Shown in pieces: positions 1-8,565 of a stretch of 64,000 bases of DNA. Within the stretch, counting starts at the first letter, position 1. Every line of letters begins with the position of its first letter. Under the pieces are notes generated by a model, which was not told the origin of the DNA, made no database searches, and saw nothing but the letters and a program-made list of their open reading frames with translations. A program made the translations under genes and the position numbers. The DNA lies in contig CANMBD010000003.1 in NCBI GenBank assembly GCA_947495985.1, positions 62,001 through 126,000 of the forward strand. The letters are read 5' to 3'. Source of the stretch: an uncultured Sphingomonadaceae bacterium. Lineage in GTDB: Bacteria; Pseudomonadota; Alphaproteobacteria; Sphingomonadales; Sphingomonadaceae.

Positions 1-58
1 GCATGAGGGACCATAGCAGGTGTCGGTCCCTTCGGGGGATCTTGATTGAGGGTCCGCG

Positions 59-355
59 TTATTGGGACGCATTCCAGCGGCGACGCAGCTTTTGCTTATA
101 GGCCTTTACTTTTTGGCGAACGACTTTTGGCCGGGCGCCGTTGTTCACGGCATTTTTCGCACGGGCATTGAGCTTGCGGTTGATCGCTTTCCAGTTGGGC
201 CCGCCCGGTTTGGTATCAGAGCGATCGGCGACCGTCTGGGCTGGTGCATTGGATACGGCAATCGGAGCTGGGTCGACCGAAACGGTCTGCTGCTGAGCCA
301 GCGCAGGTGCCGGGATCAACATAATGGCAACGATCATGATATTGGCTTGTTTCAT
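59..355 (-). CDS. Small basic exported protein, unknown function
   Basis: The 98-residue product starts with a clear signal peptide (hydrophobic stretch about residues 5-17, Ala-Leu-Ala cleavage near residue 20). The mature part is Pro/Val/Ala-rich and then strongly basic (Lys/Arg-rich about residues 55-98, ending in an Arg-Arg-Arg-Trp stretch). No catalytic motif is recognised. It lies downstream of another small exported gene on the same strand, with a hairpin between them, so partial read-through from the ECF-type promoter upstream of that gene is possible. The basic tail could bind acidic envelope polymers; this is inference. Confidence 0.6.
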   Translation of the reverse strand: MKQANIMIVAIMLIPAPALAQQQTVSVDPAPIAVSNAPAQTVADRSDTKPGGPNWKAINRKLNARAKNAVNNGARPKVVRQKVKAYKQKLRRRWNASQ

Positions 356-387
356 AATCTCTCTCCTGTTTTCTACGGGAAGAAAAG

Positions 388-430
388 CTGCGGCTGGCCG
401 ATTGAGTGATAGGATTAGTGCCAGCCGCAG
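388..430 (-). terminator. Intergenic hairpin, likely terminator or attenuator
   Basis: An 11-bp perfect inverted repeat (388-398 and 420-430; arm CTGCGGCTGGC) follows the stop codon of the exported gene ending at 445. On the minus strand it is followed by CTTTTCTTC. It may end that transcript or reduce read-through into the next small gene. Confidence 0.5.
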
Positions 431-444
431 TATATTTCGACGAT

Positions 445-1020
445 CTAGCGATCGCGACGAAATCTCCGTGGTTTTGGGTTCTTGACCCGCAATGGTTTGA
501 TCCGCTTCTTCGGACGGAAACTGGGGTCGCGAGTCACTTGCGTATTGCGCACAATATTACCGTCAACGCGCGACGCATTGTCGAGGCGGTCATAGACAAC
601 GTCGCCATTTCTGGTCACCGTCCGACCGCGTTCCCGGCTATTCTCGCCGCGCGTGCCGTAGGCGGAATAGTCATATTGATCGCCGCGGCGATTATAGGCC
701 GAACCGCTGGCTTCAAAGCCATTTTCGGTCCGGTCGCGTTGATAATCGAAGCCGCGTGACCGGCCTTTAAAATCGGTCTGCTGACCACTGGCCGTCCAGC
801 CGGTTTCGGTGCGTGTGCGGTTATAGTCATGACTTGCGGTTGCGCCATCCGACTTGCGGGTGACATCGCCGTCGACAACAACCGTGCCGGCGCCGTCGCG
901 GGTAATGGTTTTGGTGCCACTGATCCGGTCATTGTCCACGGTTACCGTTTTGCTGCTTTGGGCCAGCGCCGGGCTGCCAATCAGCAATGCGGCCAGTGGG
1001 TATAACATTATCTTTTTCAT
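445..1020 (-). CDS. Exported hypothetical protein in the ECF sigma regulon
   Basis: The 191-residue product has a signal peptide (Met-Lys-Lys start, Ala-Leu-Ala-Gln cleavage near residue 21). The mature chain is Thr/Arg/Asp/Gly-rich with repeated short strands and ends in a very basic Arg/Lys/Pro tail. The start at 1020 was chosen over the ATG at 1032 because GGAGAG lies 4 bases before it. An ECF-type promoter (GAAGGG, 15-base spacer, CGTT) lies 54-78 bases upstream and matches the promoter of the sigma gene itself. The function is unknown; an envelope-associated protein is likely. Confidence 0.7.
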   Translation of the reverse strand: MKKIMLYPLAALLIGSPALAQSSKTVTVDNDRISGTKTITRDGAGTVVVDGDVTRKSDGATASHDYNRTRTETGWTASGQQTDFKGRSRGFDYQRDRTENGFEASGSAYNRRGDQYDYSAYGTRGENSRERGRTVTRNGDVVYDRLDNASRVDGNIVRNTQVTRDPSFRPKKRIKPLRVKNPKPRRFRRDR

Positions 1021-1073
1021 CTTACTCTCCATACTCCATTCAGTCGCAGCTTCTTTGCCGCTCCTGACTGTTC

Positions 1074-1098
1074 AACGCAGGAGGATGAAAAACCCTTC
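1074..1098 (-). promoter_or_regulatory. ECF sigma promoter for the 445-1020 gene
   Basis: On the minus strand, GAAGGG (1093-1098) is followed after exactly 15 bases by CGTT (1074-1077). The same pair with the same spacing occurs at 2838-2862 and 2873-2897. CGT-type -10 elements are typical of ECF sigma factors. Confidence 0.75.
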
Positions 1099-1118
1099 GA
1101 AAATTTTTGTGATCAGCC

Positions 1119-2204
1119 CTAGTTGCGACGGCGGCGCATTTGCGTGCGCCGATCCCTAAGGTTCTGGCGCGGCTTGGCAGTCTTGCGAAGCTGTTTTGCA
1201 CGTTCGCGCATGCGTGCGCGTTCGGCCGGTGTCGCGTGCTGATAGCGGTCGCGCAGCTGCTCCAGCCGCTGGGGTGCGACCGGAATCGCCGCCGCCGGCG
1301 TTAGCGAAATGGTGGACTCGTCCACCTCGACATCGCCGGTGGTGATTTCAGGCGTCTCGATCGGCTCAGCTGCGTCGATGGACGTGGTGGATTCTTCGCC
1401 TGGTTCGGAAGGTGCGGGCGAAAGCGGCTCGGATGAAGATGCTTGCTCCTCGGCCAATATGCCGGCCAGTCGCTCTTTGGCAATTGCCTGCCGTTCGGGC
1501 GGCAACGCCTCAATCCGCTCTAACAGTTTTTCCTTTTGGGCCGGTGTCGCGTTCAGAATTTTTTCACGGACGAGCTGGCCTCGCTCCGCCGTCCTGCTGG
1601 CTTTCCGTTCTATCCGCACCTGTTTGACCGCAGAACGTAACTCTTCTGGCGTGGCCTGGCCGGAGCGTATCAGCTTTCTGGATGCCGCCCTCAGCACCAC
1701 TCTTTTTTGCCGGGGGCGCAACTGTTGGAAACGCGGTGCATCAGTGACGCGTTCCAGCATATTTTGGGCGTTTTTCTGACCTTCTGAAAGCGCTGCTTCT
1801 TCAATAGCAGATCCCGTTTCTCCAATCAGCTGTGCCGATCCGGCGGAAGCGGGATCTGTTTTGCGTGCCAAGGGGATGGCCGCAGGTTTCGGCTCGGCGA
1901 CTATTTCCAAGCTCCGGGCGATATCGGAAAGGACCGGCACCTCGACGGGTTCGCCCAACAGCCCCATCGCTGCCGCCGTTGCCGACATAAGCCCGACGGT
2001 AGCGACCGAACCCACCCAGCGTCCAGCACGGCGCCAGGGGCTTGGGACATGTCGATGCGGCTGCGAACTTTTGTGAACGGTCGGCTTAGCGGTGGTTTCT
2101 GATTCCACCCGAGCAACCAGACGATCGGCAAAACCGCTGGGCAGGGCCGGAACATCATAATGATCCAGCGCCGCACGCATCGCGGGGGAAAATGCATTGC
2201 TCAT
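1119..2204 (-). CDS. Probable membrane anti-sigma factor, Arg/Gln-rich periplasmic domain
   Basis: The 361-residue product has a short cytoplasmic N-terminus (about residues 1-60), one membrane segment (about 62-84) and a long periplasmic part. The latter contains DUF3106-like helical stretches (PxxRQ, PAERARMRER type) separated by an acidic Ser/Glu/Pro-rich linker, and a highly basic end. The start at 2204 overlaps the sigma stop codon in an ATGA and has GGAGG 8 bases upstream. The ATG at 2210 is too close to that GGAGG. Direct coupling to an ECF sigma gene and the one-pass topology suggest an anti-sigma factor. No ZAS zinc motif is visible, so this rests on context and topology. Confidence 0.7.
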   Translation of the reverse strand: MSNAFSPAMRAALDHYDVPALPSGFADRLVARVESETTAKPTVHKSSQPHRHVPSPWRRAGRWVGSVATVGLMSATAAAMGLLGEPVEVPVLSDIARSLEIVAEPKPAAIPLARKTDPASAGSAQLIGETGSAIEEAALSEGQKNAQNMLERVTDAPRFQQLRPRQKRVVLRAASRKLIRSGQATPEELRSAVKQVRIERKASRTAERGQLVREKILNATPAQKEKLLERIEALPPERQAIAKERLAGILAEEQASSSEPLSPAPSEPGEESTTSIDAAEPIETPEITTGDVEVDESTISLTPAAAIPVAPQRLEQLRDRYQHATPAERARMRERAKQLRKTAKPRQNLRDRRTQMRRRRN

Positions 2205-2800
2205 AGACATATCCTCCCCGCGTCATCCTTGACCACGCCTTTGCCTTCGACACAGTCTTTCAATATGCCGCGCGCGCGGTACAGCAGTGATTCAAAGGCC
2301 TTGATGTTCATTTCAAGACTATTTGCCGCCAACTGATTGGAAAGCTGCTCATAATAGGTGAGAATGATCGACGCCCGCTGCCGTTCAGGTAGCCCGCCTA
2401 TGCATTCGATTACCGCTTGTTTCACTTCATCACTTTCTATTGCCGCGTCGGCGAGGGGTGTTTCGTCGGCGCGATCGGGGGCTTCATCATTGCTGTGGCG
2501 GCGCGCCTTGCGCAGCCTGTCTATGCACAGGTTGGTGCCAACACGGCTGAGCCACGCGGCAATACCAGTTCCGCCGTCCACCCAGCGATCCGCATGGTTC
2601 CAAAGGCGCAGCAGCGCTTCTTGCGCAATATCTTCCGCCTCCACTGGATCAGCGAGCATCCGGCAACCAATGCGAAATGGAATTTCCGCATAAAGATCGG
2701 CGACACTACGCAATGCATCGGAATCGCGCGCGCGGACGCTGCGCATAAGCGCGTCGTCATCCTGACTGTCTATCGCTTTTGCCGTCTCCAAATATCCCAC
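2201..2800 (-). CDS. ECF-family RNA polymerase sigma factor
   Basis: The 199-residue protein has sigma region 2 (about residues 25-100, with an AEDIAQEALLRLW-type core and a WLSRVGTNLCIDRLRK promoter-melting segment) and region 4 (about 130-185, with LPERQR and a helix-turn-helix ending in ESLLYRAR). There is no region 1 or 3, as in the ECF class. It is the first gene of a two-gene operon with the anti-sigma-like protein. Its own upstream region carries the same GAAGGG-15-CGTA promoter as two neighbouring genes, so autoregulation is likely. The inducing signal is not evident; targets in the envelope suggest envelope stress. Confidence 0.92.
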   Translation of the reverse strand: MGYLETAKAIDSQDDDALMRSVRARDSDALRSVADLYAEIPFRIGCRMLADPVEAEDIAQEALLRLWNHADRWVDGGTGIAAWLSRVGTNLCIDRLRKARRHSNDEAPDRADETPLADAAIESDEVKQAVIECIGGLPERQRASIILTYYEQLSNQLAANSLEMNIKAFESLLYRARGILKDCVEGKGVVKDDAGRICL

Positions 2801-2837
2801 TCCGCCTTGGCGGCTTTTCGCCCCTTCACAACCATAT

Positions 2838-2862
2838 TACGCGGCAAATCTTAAAACCCTTC
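2838..2862 (-). promoter_or_regulatory. ECF sigma autoregulatory promoter
   Basis: On the minus strand, GAAGGG (2857-2862), 15 bases, then CGTA (2838-2841), about 38 bases before the sigma start codon. It is back to back with the plus-strand promoter at 2873-2897; the two -35 elements form an inverted repeat. Confidence 0.75.
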
Positions 2863-2872
2863 GAATTTTTTT

Positions 2873-2897
2873 GAAGGGTTTTGCGCGTTGCTGCGTT
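2873..2897 (+). promoter_or_regulatory. ECF sigma promoter for the barrel-protein gene
   Basis: GAAGGG (2873-2878), 15 bases, CGTT (2894-2897). Element and spacing are identical to the two minus-strand promoters. It lies 38 bases before the ATG at 2935. Confidence 0.75.
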
Positions 2898-2934
2898 TTC
2901 TCATCATAGTTGTATGATTTTTAGGGGGAATATT

Positions 2935-3798
2935 ATGAGAAATATCTGTCTGGCAGGGCTGATATGCGCGGTTTCCACGCCCGCTTACGCTGCGGAGGAA
3001 GCACAGGATAATCAATGGGAAATCGGGATATCCGGGGGTACGACTATGATCGGCGACAGCGATGATCAGTCCTATATTGCCGGTTCTGTCACGCGCGAAA
3101 TCGGTGATGCCTATATTGGCATAGCGGCAAGTTTCACCGATCCCAGCGCGACCCAAGGGCTTTTGCGGACGGTTCCGGCACGAACGCGGCAAATCACCGT
3201 CTTTGGCGGCATCGGACTCAACGCTATCAGCATTGACGGCCGGATTGCATTGGGGCGCCGGAAATTTGATACCGAGAACCTCGGCAGTGAAGATACGCCC
3301 GTTGTGGTGGACAGCAGCGGCCAGATATTCGGCACTGGGCTGACGCTGACCTATGATATTCCCGTGGGAGACAATGGCTTCTTTTCGCCATCAGTGTCGG
3401 CAGATTATGACAGCGTGGACATTGGCCGGTTAGCAACTGCACCCAATGGCCGGTTGTTTAGCTTCGAAGAACGTGAGGATGGCTTTAGCGGATCTTTAGC
3501 CTTCAGCTACGTTCATCTTTTCGGTGACTCAGCAGCTCATAGCGCAGGCCCCTATGTTGCCATAGTGGCGAGCAGCAACAGCACCGTATTTTCAACAGGG
3601 ACCGTAGGTGAAAGGATGACGCAGCTTGCGGCGATTCGCGACACATCCGGACAGGGCGACGTCTGGATGGAAGTCGGTGGATCGGCCTCTTTCGGGCTTT
3701 CCGACAATCTGCGGCTAAGCCTTTCCGCTACGCAGACATTGGGATTTGTCGGACCGGAGGCAACATCGCTTAGCGCCGGACTGAGCATCAGTTTCTGA
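2935..3798 (+). CDS. Outer-membrane beta-barrel protein, ECF regulon
   Basis: The 287-residue product has a signal peptide (hydrophobic about residues 4-15, Ala-Tyr-Ala cleavage near residue 18). Alternating short strands follow, and it ends in Ser-Ile-Ser-Phe, the C-terminal aromatic signature of outer-membrane barrels. The ATG at 2935 is preceded by a GGGGG ribosome site; upstream in-frame TTG codons would put the promoter inside the gene. It is divergent from the sigma operon. The sequence suggests a porin-like or autotransporter-barrel-like fold; cargo and function are unknown. Confidence 0.75.
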   Translation: MRNICLAGLICAVSTPAYAAEEAQDNQWEIGISGGTTMIGDSDDQSYIAGSVTREIGDAYIGIAASFTDPSATQGLLRTVPARTRQITVFGGIGLNAISIDGRIALGRRKFDTENLGSEDTPVVVDSSGQIFGTGLTLTYDIPVGDNGFFSPSVSADYDSVDIGRLATAPNGRLFSFEEREDGFSGSLAFSYVHLFGDSAAHSAGPYVAIVASSNSTVFSTGTVGERMTQLAAIRDTSGQGDVWMEVGGSASFGLSDNLRLSLSATQTLGFVGPEATSLSAGLSISF

Positions 3799-3883
3799 TT
3801 CATTTTTAAAACTAATAGAACACCATCTCGTTAGCTGCTTCGAACTAACGTTCGCTTTCGAGATATTGCGGACAGGCTGTTGA

Positions 3884-4951
3884 TCACTCAGCGGAAAGAA
3901 ATGCTTTGACTCTGTCTTGCGCGTTTTTCCTAATGCTGCCGTAGAACAGTGAAAAATCTATCAGGTGATAGTTATCCTCTCCCATGTTTACTGGCAAATT
4001 ATCGAACATGTCGGATTGGAAATCACCAACAAGAAGCCGATCACTTTGGCATTGAGCACCGGTTACGCCAGCCTCGTAACGAACCTTATCCCCGACTGAG
4101 AGGGAGCCTATATTCTGTTCTGCAACTACGGACTTTCCATCGGTTGTCCAGCTGAGCGGATTGACGCAAACAGCGCCGATATAATCGGGAAATGGCTTCG
4201 CATTTGGACCGAGCGAATTCCAGGTGACATAGCATGCCGTCTGCTGAGGCGTATCACAAACAGGAATGTCAGCCACGGCCTCTTTCATATCAGAAGGATT
4301 GATGCCGAACCCAATCGGATAAGCAGCGACCATGCGATCCTTCAACGATGTTCCGGTGATTTTGGCCTTCAGCAGCCGAACCACATGATCCGCGCCCTGG
4401 CTATGCCCAGCAAGTATGAAAGGCCGATCACCAATACGTTTGAGAAATTGATCAAACGCTCGCTCAACATCCGCAAAGGCAAATGCCCGCGCTTTATCGC
4501 CGGAGCCGGTTTCGTCCATGAACGACCAAAGCGTTGCTTGGCGATATTTAGGCGCATAAACCTCACAGCAACCATTGAACGCGCTTGCCTGAGCGCGCAT
4601 CACCAGGTCATCCCGAAATTCGCTGGATTCCGGATCATCTGTCGGCGCATTCCAGCCCGCGTCCGATAGGTAGGTCGTTGGATGCAGGAAAAATACCGCG
4701 ACATCAGAAGGCTGCGGTTGTCCGCCGAGTTGATCAGGAATGAAATCTGCGCCATCCTTTTTACTGGGTAATGCAGCCCACGCGTCTTCGTTAGCATAAT
4801 TTAACTCAGCGGGAACTTGTGCTGCATCGAATGCGTTCGCTGGTGCCATTTGTGATTTCATGACTGCAAATATAATTTGTTCGCGAAACAAATAGGACGC
4901 GCCAAGCACTAGCAGAAGAACCAACACAATTCGGACGCCCCATTTCAACAT
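3884..4951 (-). CDS. Membrane-anchored DUF3089 family hydrolase
   Basis: The 355-residue protein has an N-terminal membrane anchor (about residues 5-22). It then has an alpha/beta-hydrolase-type core of the DUF3089 family: a VAVFFLHPTTYL segment near residue 85 and a nucleophile elbow ILAGHSQGADH near residue 180 (GHSQG). Ester or lipid hydrolysis at the outer face of the inner membrane is the likely role; the substrate is unknown. It is convergent with the barrel gene and stands alone upstream of catabolic block A. Confidence 0.75.
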   Translation of the reverse strand: MLKWGVRIVLVLLLVLGASYLFREQIIFAVMKSQMAPANAFDAAQVPAELNYANEDAWAALPSKKDGADFIPDQLGGQPQPSDVAVFFLHPTTYLSDAGWNAPTDDPESSEFRDDLVMRAQASAFNGCCEVYAPKYRQATLWSFMDETGSGDKARAFAFADVERAFDQFLKRIGDRPFILAGHSQGADHVVRLLKAKITGTSLKDRMVAAYPIGFGINPSDMKEAVADIPVCDTPQQTACYVTWNSLGPNAKPFPDYIGAVCVNPLSWTTDGKSVVAEQNIGSLSVGDKVRYEAGVTGAQCQSDRLLVGDFQSDMFDNLPVNMGEDNYHLIDFSLFYGSIRKNAQDRVKAFLSAE

Positions 4952-5328
4952 TCTGTGTCTCCTCCAACATTCTGTAGAAATACGAGGCTAAGTGCGTGCC
5001 TATAAAATTGCAACAATGACAGACAGTCTAATCCAACTTGAGACAGTTCATTTGAGGAAGGTTCCAATCAAGCCTTTAGCCATGACAAAATTTAGCTGGA
5101 GTTGGCTTTCGGGATTTTGCAGCCAAAACGTTTGCATTCGCTATGGGCGCGAAATCGTACGTTCGCACAAGCAATTTTCCAATCAGTCGCGATGCTATTG
5201 CTGCCGGCCATTCCACGACGGGGCGAGGATATCCGCTATCCCTACCGCACCGTGCGTCCATACCATCAGCGGCCAACGGTTCCTTTTTCAAAAGCACGCC
5301 GGCTGCTGCCTTTGAACTCAAAATATGG
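4952..5328. other. Intergenic stretch without a supported gene
   Basis: The possible reading frames here are short, overlap on both strands and lack ribosome sites or recognisable domains. No gene is called. A good sigma-70 promoter follows at its right end. Confidence 0.5.
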
Positions 5329-5356
5329 TTGACTCTTATTATAGATATTATATAAT
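5329..5356 (+). promoter_or_regulatory. Sigma-70 promoter of the amidohydrolase gene
   Basis: TTGACT (5329-5334), 16-base spacer, TATAAT (5351-5356), 34 bases before the gene start at 5390. The spacer and -10 form an AT-rich partial dyad that could be a repressor site. Confidence 0.65.
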
Positions 5357-5389
5357 AGCTAGCTATCAAAGCCGATAAAGGCAATATCA

Positions 5390-6607
5390 ATGATGGAGAC
5401 GGAACCGATGGCCACGACGATGACACATGAAAAACCACAGAGCTCTCACCGGGCGGGGCGAATCGTGCATGATGCCGACAGTCACATCACGGACGCCTTT
5501 GACTGGCTTGCTGGTTATGGCAGCGACTATGTGAAGGAGAATATGTCGGAAGGCCTGATCCCCAAGACACTGCCGGGATTGCAGCCGCTGTTGAAAGCAG
5601 CGGAGGAAAGGCTGGCTGGTAACACACCGGATCTGACCGAAGAATTGAAGTCCAATATTTTCGGCCACAAGGTCAAACTAAACCAGTTTGCGGCCTATGG
5701 CGCCGTCGACAAAAAAGAACGCAGCGAAGCTCTCGATATCATGGGCATTCAGTCACAGTTGGTCTTCCCGCTGGCCGGGCTTTCCCGCTTTGCCAAATCA
5801 AAAGATTTGCGATTGGTCTATGAAGGTTCCGAAGCATTGAACCGAGGCATGACGGACTTCTGTTCCGATGATGAACGCCTGTTACCGGTGGGATTCATAT
5901 CCCTCGCCGATCCGGAAAAAGCGTTCGTCAGCCTGAAGCAGGCCATTGATTTCGGTATCAAGGCGATCTGGTTGTTGTCCGACGCAGTTGATGGTCGCGC
6001 TCCATCACATCGGTCCTATGATCCGCTTTGGGCCATGATGGAAGAGGCTGGCGTCCCGATAGTTCTGCATATTGGTAGCGGTGCCAACATGACCGATGAA
6101 TATATGAATACGGGTGTGAAGCGGAATCTGGAAGGTAGTGCTTTCAACATCGAAACCACCAAGCCGAAGGATCTGAATGTCCTGCATCATTCGATCGAAC
6201 GCTGGATGACCTGCATGATCTATGATGGTGTGCTGGAGAGGTTTCCAAAGCTGAAAATCGGCCTGATTGAACTGGGATCAAACTGGATTCCCGCAATGAT
6301 GATGAATCTCGATATGGGCGTGAAGGAACTGGGCAAATTTGATGTTGCTCTTCGCGATCTTTCAATCAAACCATCCGATTATGTCCGGCGCCAGGTTCGG
6401 GTAACCCCGTTCCATATGGAAGATACCGGTTGGGTATTGCGCAATGTTGGCAAGGATATCCTGATGTTCAACACGGATTATCCACACCCGGAAGGCGGCA
6501 GTGATCCATTTGGTGATTTTGAACGGAGCCTGGATGCGGTTGATGCCACAGCGGAGGAACTGGATCGTTTCTACAGTAAGAATTTTGAAGACCTGATGGG
6601 ACTTTAG
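5390..6607 (+). CDS. Amidohydrolase, ACMSD-like (COG2159) metal hydrolase
   Basis: The 405-residue protein belongs to the amidohydrolase-2 family (metal-dependent TIM barrel, ACMSD-like hydrolases and decarboxylases). An N-terminal HDADSH gives a D-x-H-type metal site. A PIVLHIGS strand near residue 225 and NTDYPHPEGG near residue 365 supply the later His and Asp ligands. It likely cleaves a C-C or C-N bond of a ring-derived acid. An ATG at 5408 with GGAG nearby is an alternative start. A TetR regulator follows in the same direction. A second, divergent family member is at 41143. Confidence 0.85.
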   Translation: MMETEPMATTMTHEKPQSSHRAGRIVHDADSHITDAFDWLAGYGSDYVKENMSEGLIPKTLPGLQPLLKAAEERLAGNTPDLTEELKSNIFGHKVKLNQFAAYGAVDKKERSEALDIMGIQSQLVFPLAGLSRFAKSKDLRLVYEGSEALNRGMTDFCSDDERLLPVGFISLADPEKAFVSLKQAIDFGIKAIWLLSDAVDGRAPSHRSYDPLWAMMEEAGVPIVLHIGSGANMTDEYMNTGVKRNLEGSAFNIETTKPKDLNVLHHSIERWMTCMIYDGVLERFPKLKIGLIELGSNWIPAMMMNLDMGVKELGKFDVALRDLSIKPSDYVRRQVRVTPFHMEDTGWVLRNVGKDILMFNTDYPHPEGGSDPFGDFERSLDAVDATAEELDRFYSKNFEDLMGL

Positions 6608-6684
6608 GTTCGAAAACCTGCGTCTCCATTGGTCCGGGACGCTCCAAAAGGAAAATTGACATTGAGTCCGCTCAAGGTTGGCCT

Positions 6685-7296
6685 ATGCTTCGGTCTATGA
6701 CCAGCCTGACCAAACCGAAACGTTCGCGTATGTCACCTCAGGATCGACGCATGCAGTTGCTCGATTGCGCCAAGGAAATCATCCTGAAAAGGGGTTTCGC
6801 CTCCCTGACGATGGAAGCTGTGGCCAAAGAAGCCAAAGTAAGTAACCCGTTGATTTACAAATATTTCGACACCCGCCTGGCACTCTTGCAGGAACTGACC
6901 GAGCGGGAGATCGTGCGCTATTATACCGAGGTTCTTGAGGAATTGGATGTTGACAAGGATTTTCAGCATCTGTTGCGCATTTCCGTAAGAACAAATTTTG
7001 ATGAAGTGGCCAATGGAAATATTCTGTCCATTCTGCGTAATCAGCCTGATATCGAGAACGGAATCGACAAGGCCAAGCTGCGAAAAAAGATAGATGTGGC
7101 CCCCATTTTGGTCCAGCGAACGGTGGAAGCCCATTCGGTAAGCCGAGGACAGGCCGTCAAAATCGTGGTTTTCAGTGCCGGGGCTTCCCAGGCGGCCGCG
7201 ATGCATTGGCAGCAATATGGCGGAGATCGGACAAAGATGATCAATGACGTCATCACATTTATCAATGGCGGGATTGAAACGCTCATTTCCAAGTGA
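6685..7296 (+). CDS. TetR family regulator (RMSPQ type)
   Basis: The 203-residue protein has an N-terminal TetR helix-turn-helix (about residues 18-65, with SNPLIYKYFDT as the recognition region) and a helical ligand-binding C-terminus. It starts in the same style as the TetRs at 11557, 26103 and 47335 (basic Arg then SP-x-x-R), a shared subgroup in this window. It lies 78 bases after the amidohydrolase and is likely cotranscribed. It is a candidate for binding the ACGGT-core boxes of block A; that link is inference. Confidence 0.88.
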   Translation: MLRSMTSLTKPKRSRMSPQDRRMQLLDCAKEIILKRGFASLTMEAVAKEAKVSNPLIYKYFDTRLALLQELTEREIVRYYTEVLEELDVDKDFQHLLRISVRTNFDEVANGNILSILRNQPDIENGIDKAKLRKKIDVAPILVQRTVEAHSVSRGQAVKIVVFSAGASQAAAMHWQQYGGDRTKMINDVITFINGGIETLISK

Positions 7297-7321
7297 TGGT
7301 TGGGTCTGGATAAAACCGGGC

Positions 7322-8551
7322 CTAGTTAAAATGTAACCGTCGGTATTTGCCCGAATAATATAGCAGCGGATCGCGGCGCTGCTCGAACTTGGCGCGAACC
7401 ACTTCACCGACAAATATAATATGATCGCCTTGCTTGATCATATTACGGGTAATGCATTCGAAATTTGCGAGAGAGTTGGCGATTATCGGAACGCCTTGAT
7501 TCCATTTCTCCCAATCTATGTTGGAAAAGCGATCCGCATCTTTGGTTGCAAACAAGTTGGATATGGGTTGCTGACCGATGTGCAATATGTTCACCGCAAA
7601 GGCTTTGGCATTCTGAAACGCCGACAATGTATTGGCACCCTGATCCAGGCAAACCAGCACCAGTGCCGGATCGAGAGAAACGGAGGAGAAGGAATTGACC
7701 GTCAATCCAACAGGTTTTCCTTGAGGGTCGATGGTCGTGATAACCGTGATGCCGGTGGCGAAGCATCCCATGGCATCCCGAAGTGTTCGCGCATCAGATC
7801 CGGAAATATATTCCGGAGGTTCTCGCGGAATGTGCCTTTCAACAAATTCCAGAAGTACCGCATTGAAATCATCGGCATTGTCAAAAGCAACATAATGGCC
7901 GCCACCTTCGATTTCGGCCACTTCACAATCGGCGACCAAATCTGCCAGGACATCTGTTGACTGTGGCAAGCTTGTTTGGTCATCTGTGCCCCGGACTATC
8001 AGGGTCGGGCATTTCAGATGCTTTGCAGCATTGTGAAGCCGGGTTTCCAGATCCACAAAATCAAAACCACCATCTAGGATTTTCTGGTCAAAAGTGTGAT
8101 TTTCTGACTGTTCGTCAATCCTCTTCCCGACGGTCCGGGTAAGAGCCTTTGCATTATCGGAACTGATTTCTGGTGGCGGATTGGTTAAAACCAAGCCCGT
8201 TGCCAGAGGCACTTCCGCCTCTCCTAGCGCAGTGAGGGCAATCCAGCCGCCAAGTGTCGATCCCACAATTACCGGTCGGGATGACAATTGCGCCAATATT
8301 GCGATCAGATCAGCTATGAAGCTATCCAGTGTGTAATTGCCATCTCCGGATATGTCGCTGTCGCCATGACCGCGCAAGTCTGGGCAGATCACAAATCGAC
8401 CGGCCTGGGCCATCAGTCGCGCGGCTTGTTTCCAAACATGCCGTGTTTGCATGCCACCGGGCAACAACAATATCGATGGATCATTCTCATCGCCGTAAAT
8501 ATCGGCGACGATTTTCAGCCCGCCAAATCCTGTAAAATTTCTGGTGGGCAT
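7322..8551 (-). CDS. Alpha/beta hydrolase-flavin reductase fusion
   Basis: The 409-residue protein is two enzymes in one chain. Residues 1-240 are an alpha/beta hydrolase (PDLRGHGDSD strand, elbow VGSTLGG near residue 100, acid GTDDQ near 195, His GGGHYV near 220). Residues 250-409 are a flavin reductase of the HpaC/NADH:FMN type (RDAMGCFATGITVITT, NSFSSVSLDPALVLVCLD). The elbow has Thr where Ser is expected (G-S-T-L-G). The reductase half would supply FMNH2 or FADH2 to a monooxygenase. It is followed 14 bases later by a GST gene that lies upstream on the same strand, suggesting an operon. Confidence 0.85.
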   Translation of the reverse strand: MPTRNFTGFGGLKIVADIYGDENDPSILLLPGGMQTRHVWKQAARLMAQAGRFVICPDLRGHGDSDISGDGNYTLDSFIADLIAILAQLSSRPVIVGSTLGGWIALTALGEAEVPLATGLVLTNPPPEISSDNAKALTRTVGKRIDEQSENHTFDQKILDGGFDFVDLETRLHNAAKHLKCPTLIVRGTDDQTSLPQSTDVLADLVADCEVAEIEGGGHYVAFDNADDFNAVLLEFVERHIPREPPEYISGSDARTLRDAMGCFATGITVITTIDPQGKPVGLTVNSFSSVSLDPALVLVCLDQGANTLSAFQNAKAFAVNILHIGQQPISNLFATKDADRFSNIDWEKWNQGVPIIANSLANFECITRNMIKQGDHIIFVGEVVRAKFEQRRDPLLYYSGKYRRLHFN

Positions 8552-8565
8552 GACCGGATTTTCCC

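Noticed and set aside
2853-2882. Inverted repeat AAAACCCTTC...GAAGGGTTTT as a terminator
   Set aside because: It lies between divergent genes, and each arm is the -35 of an ECF promoter with a correctly spaced CGT element.
5076-5438. 120-codon minus-strand frame
   Set aside because: It overlaps the promoter and start of the amidohydrolase and shows no domain or ribosome site.
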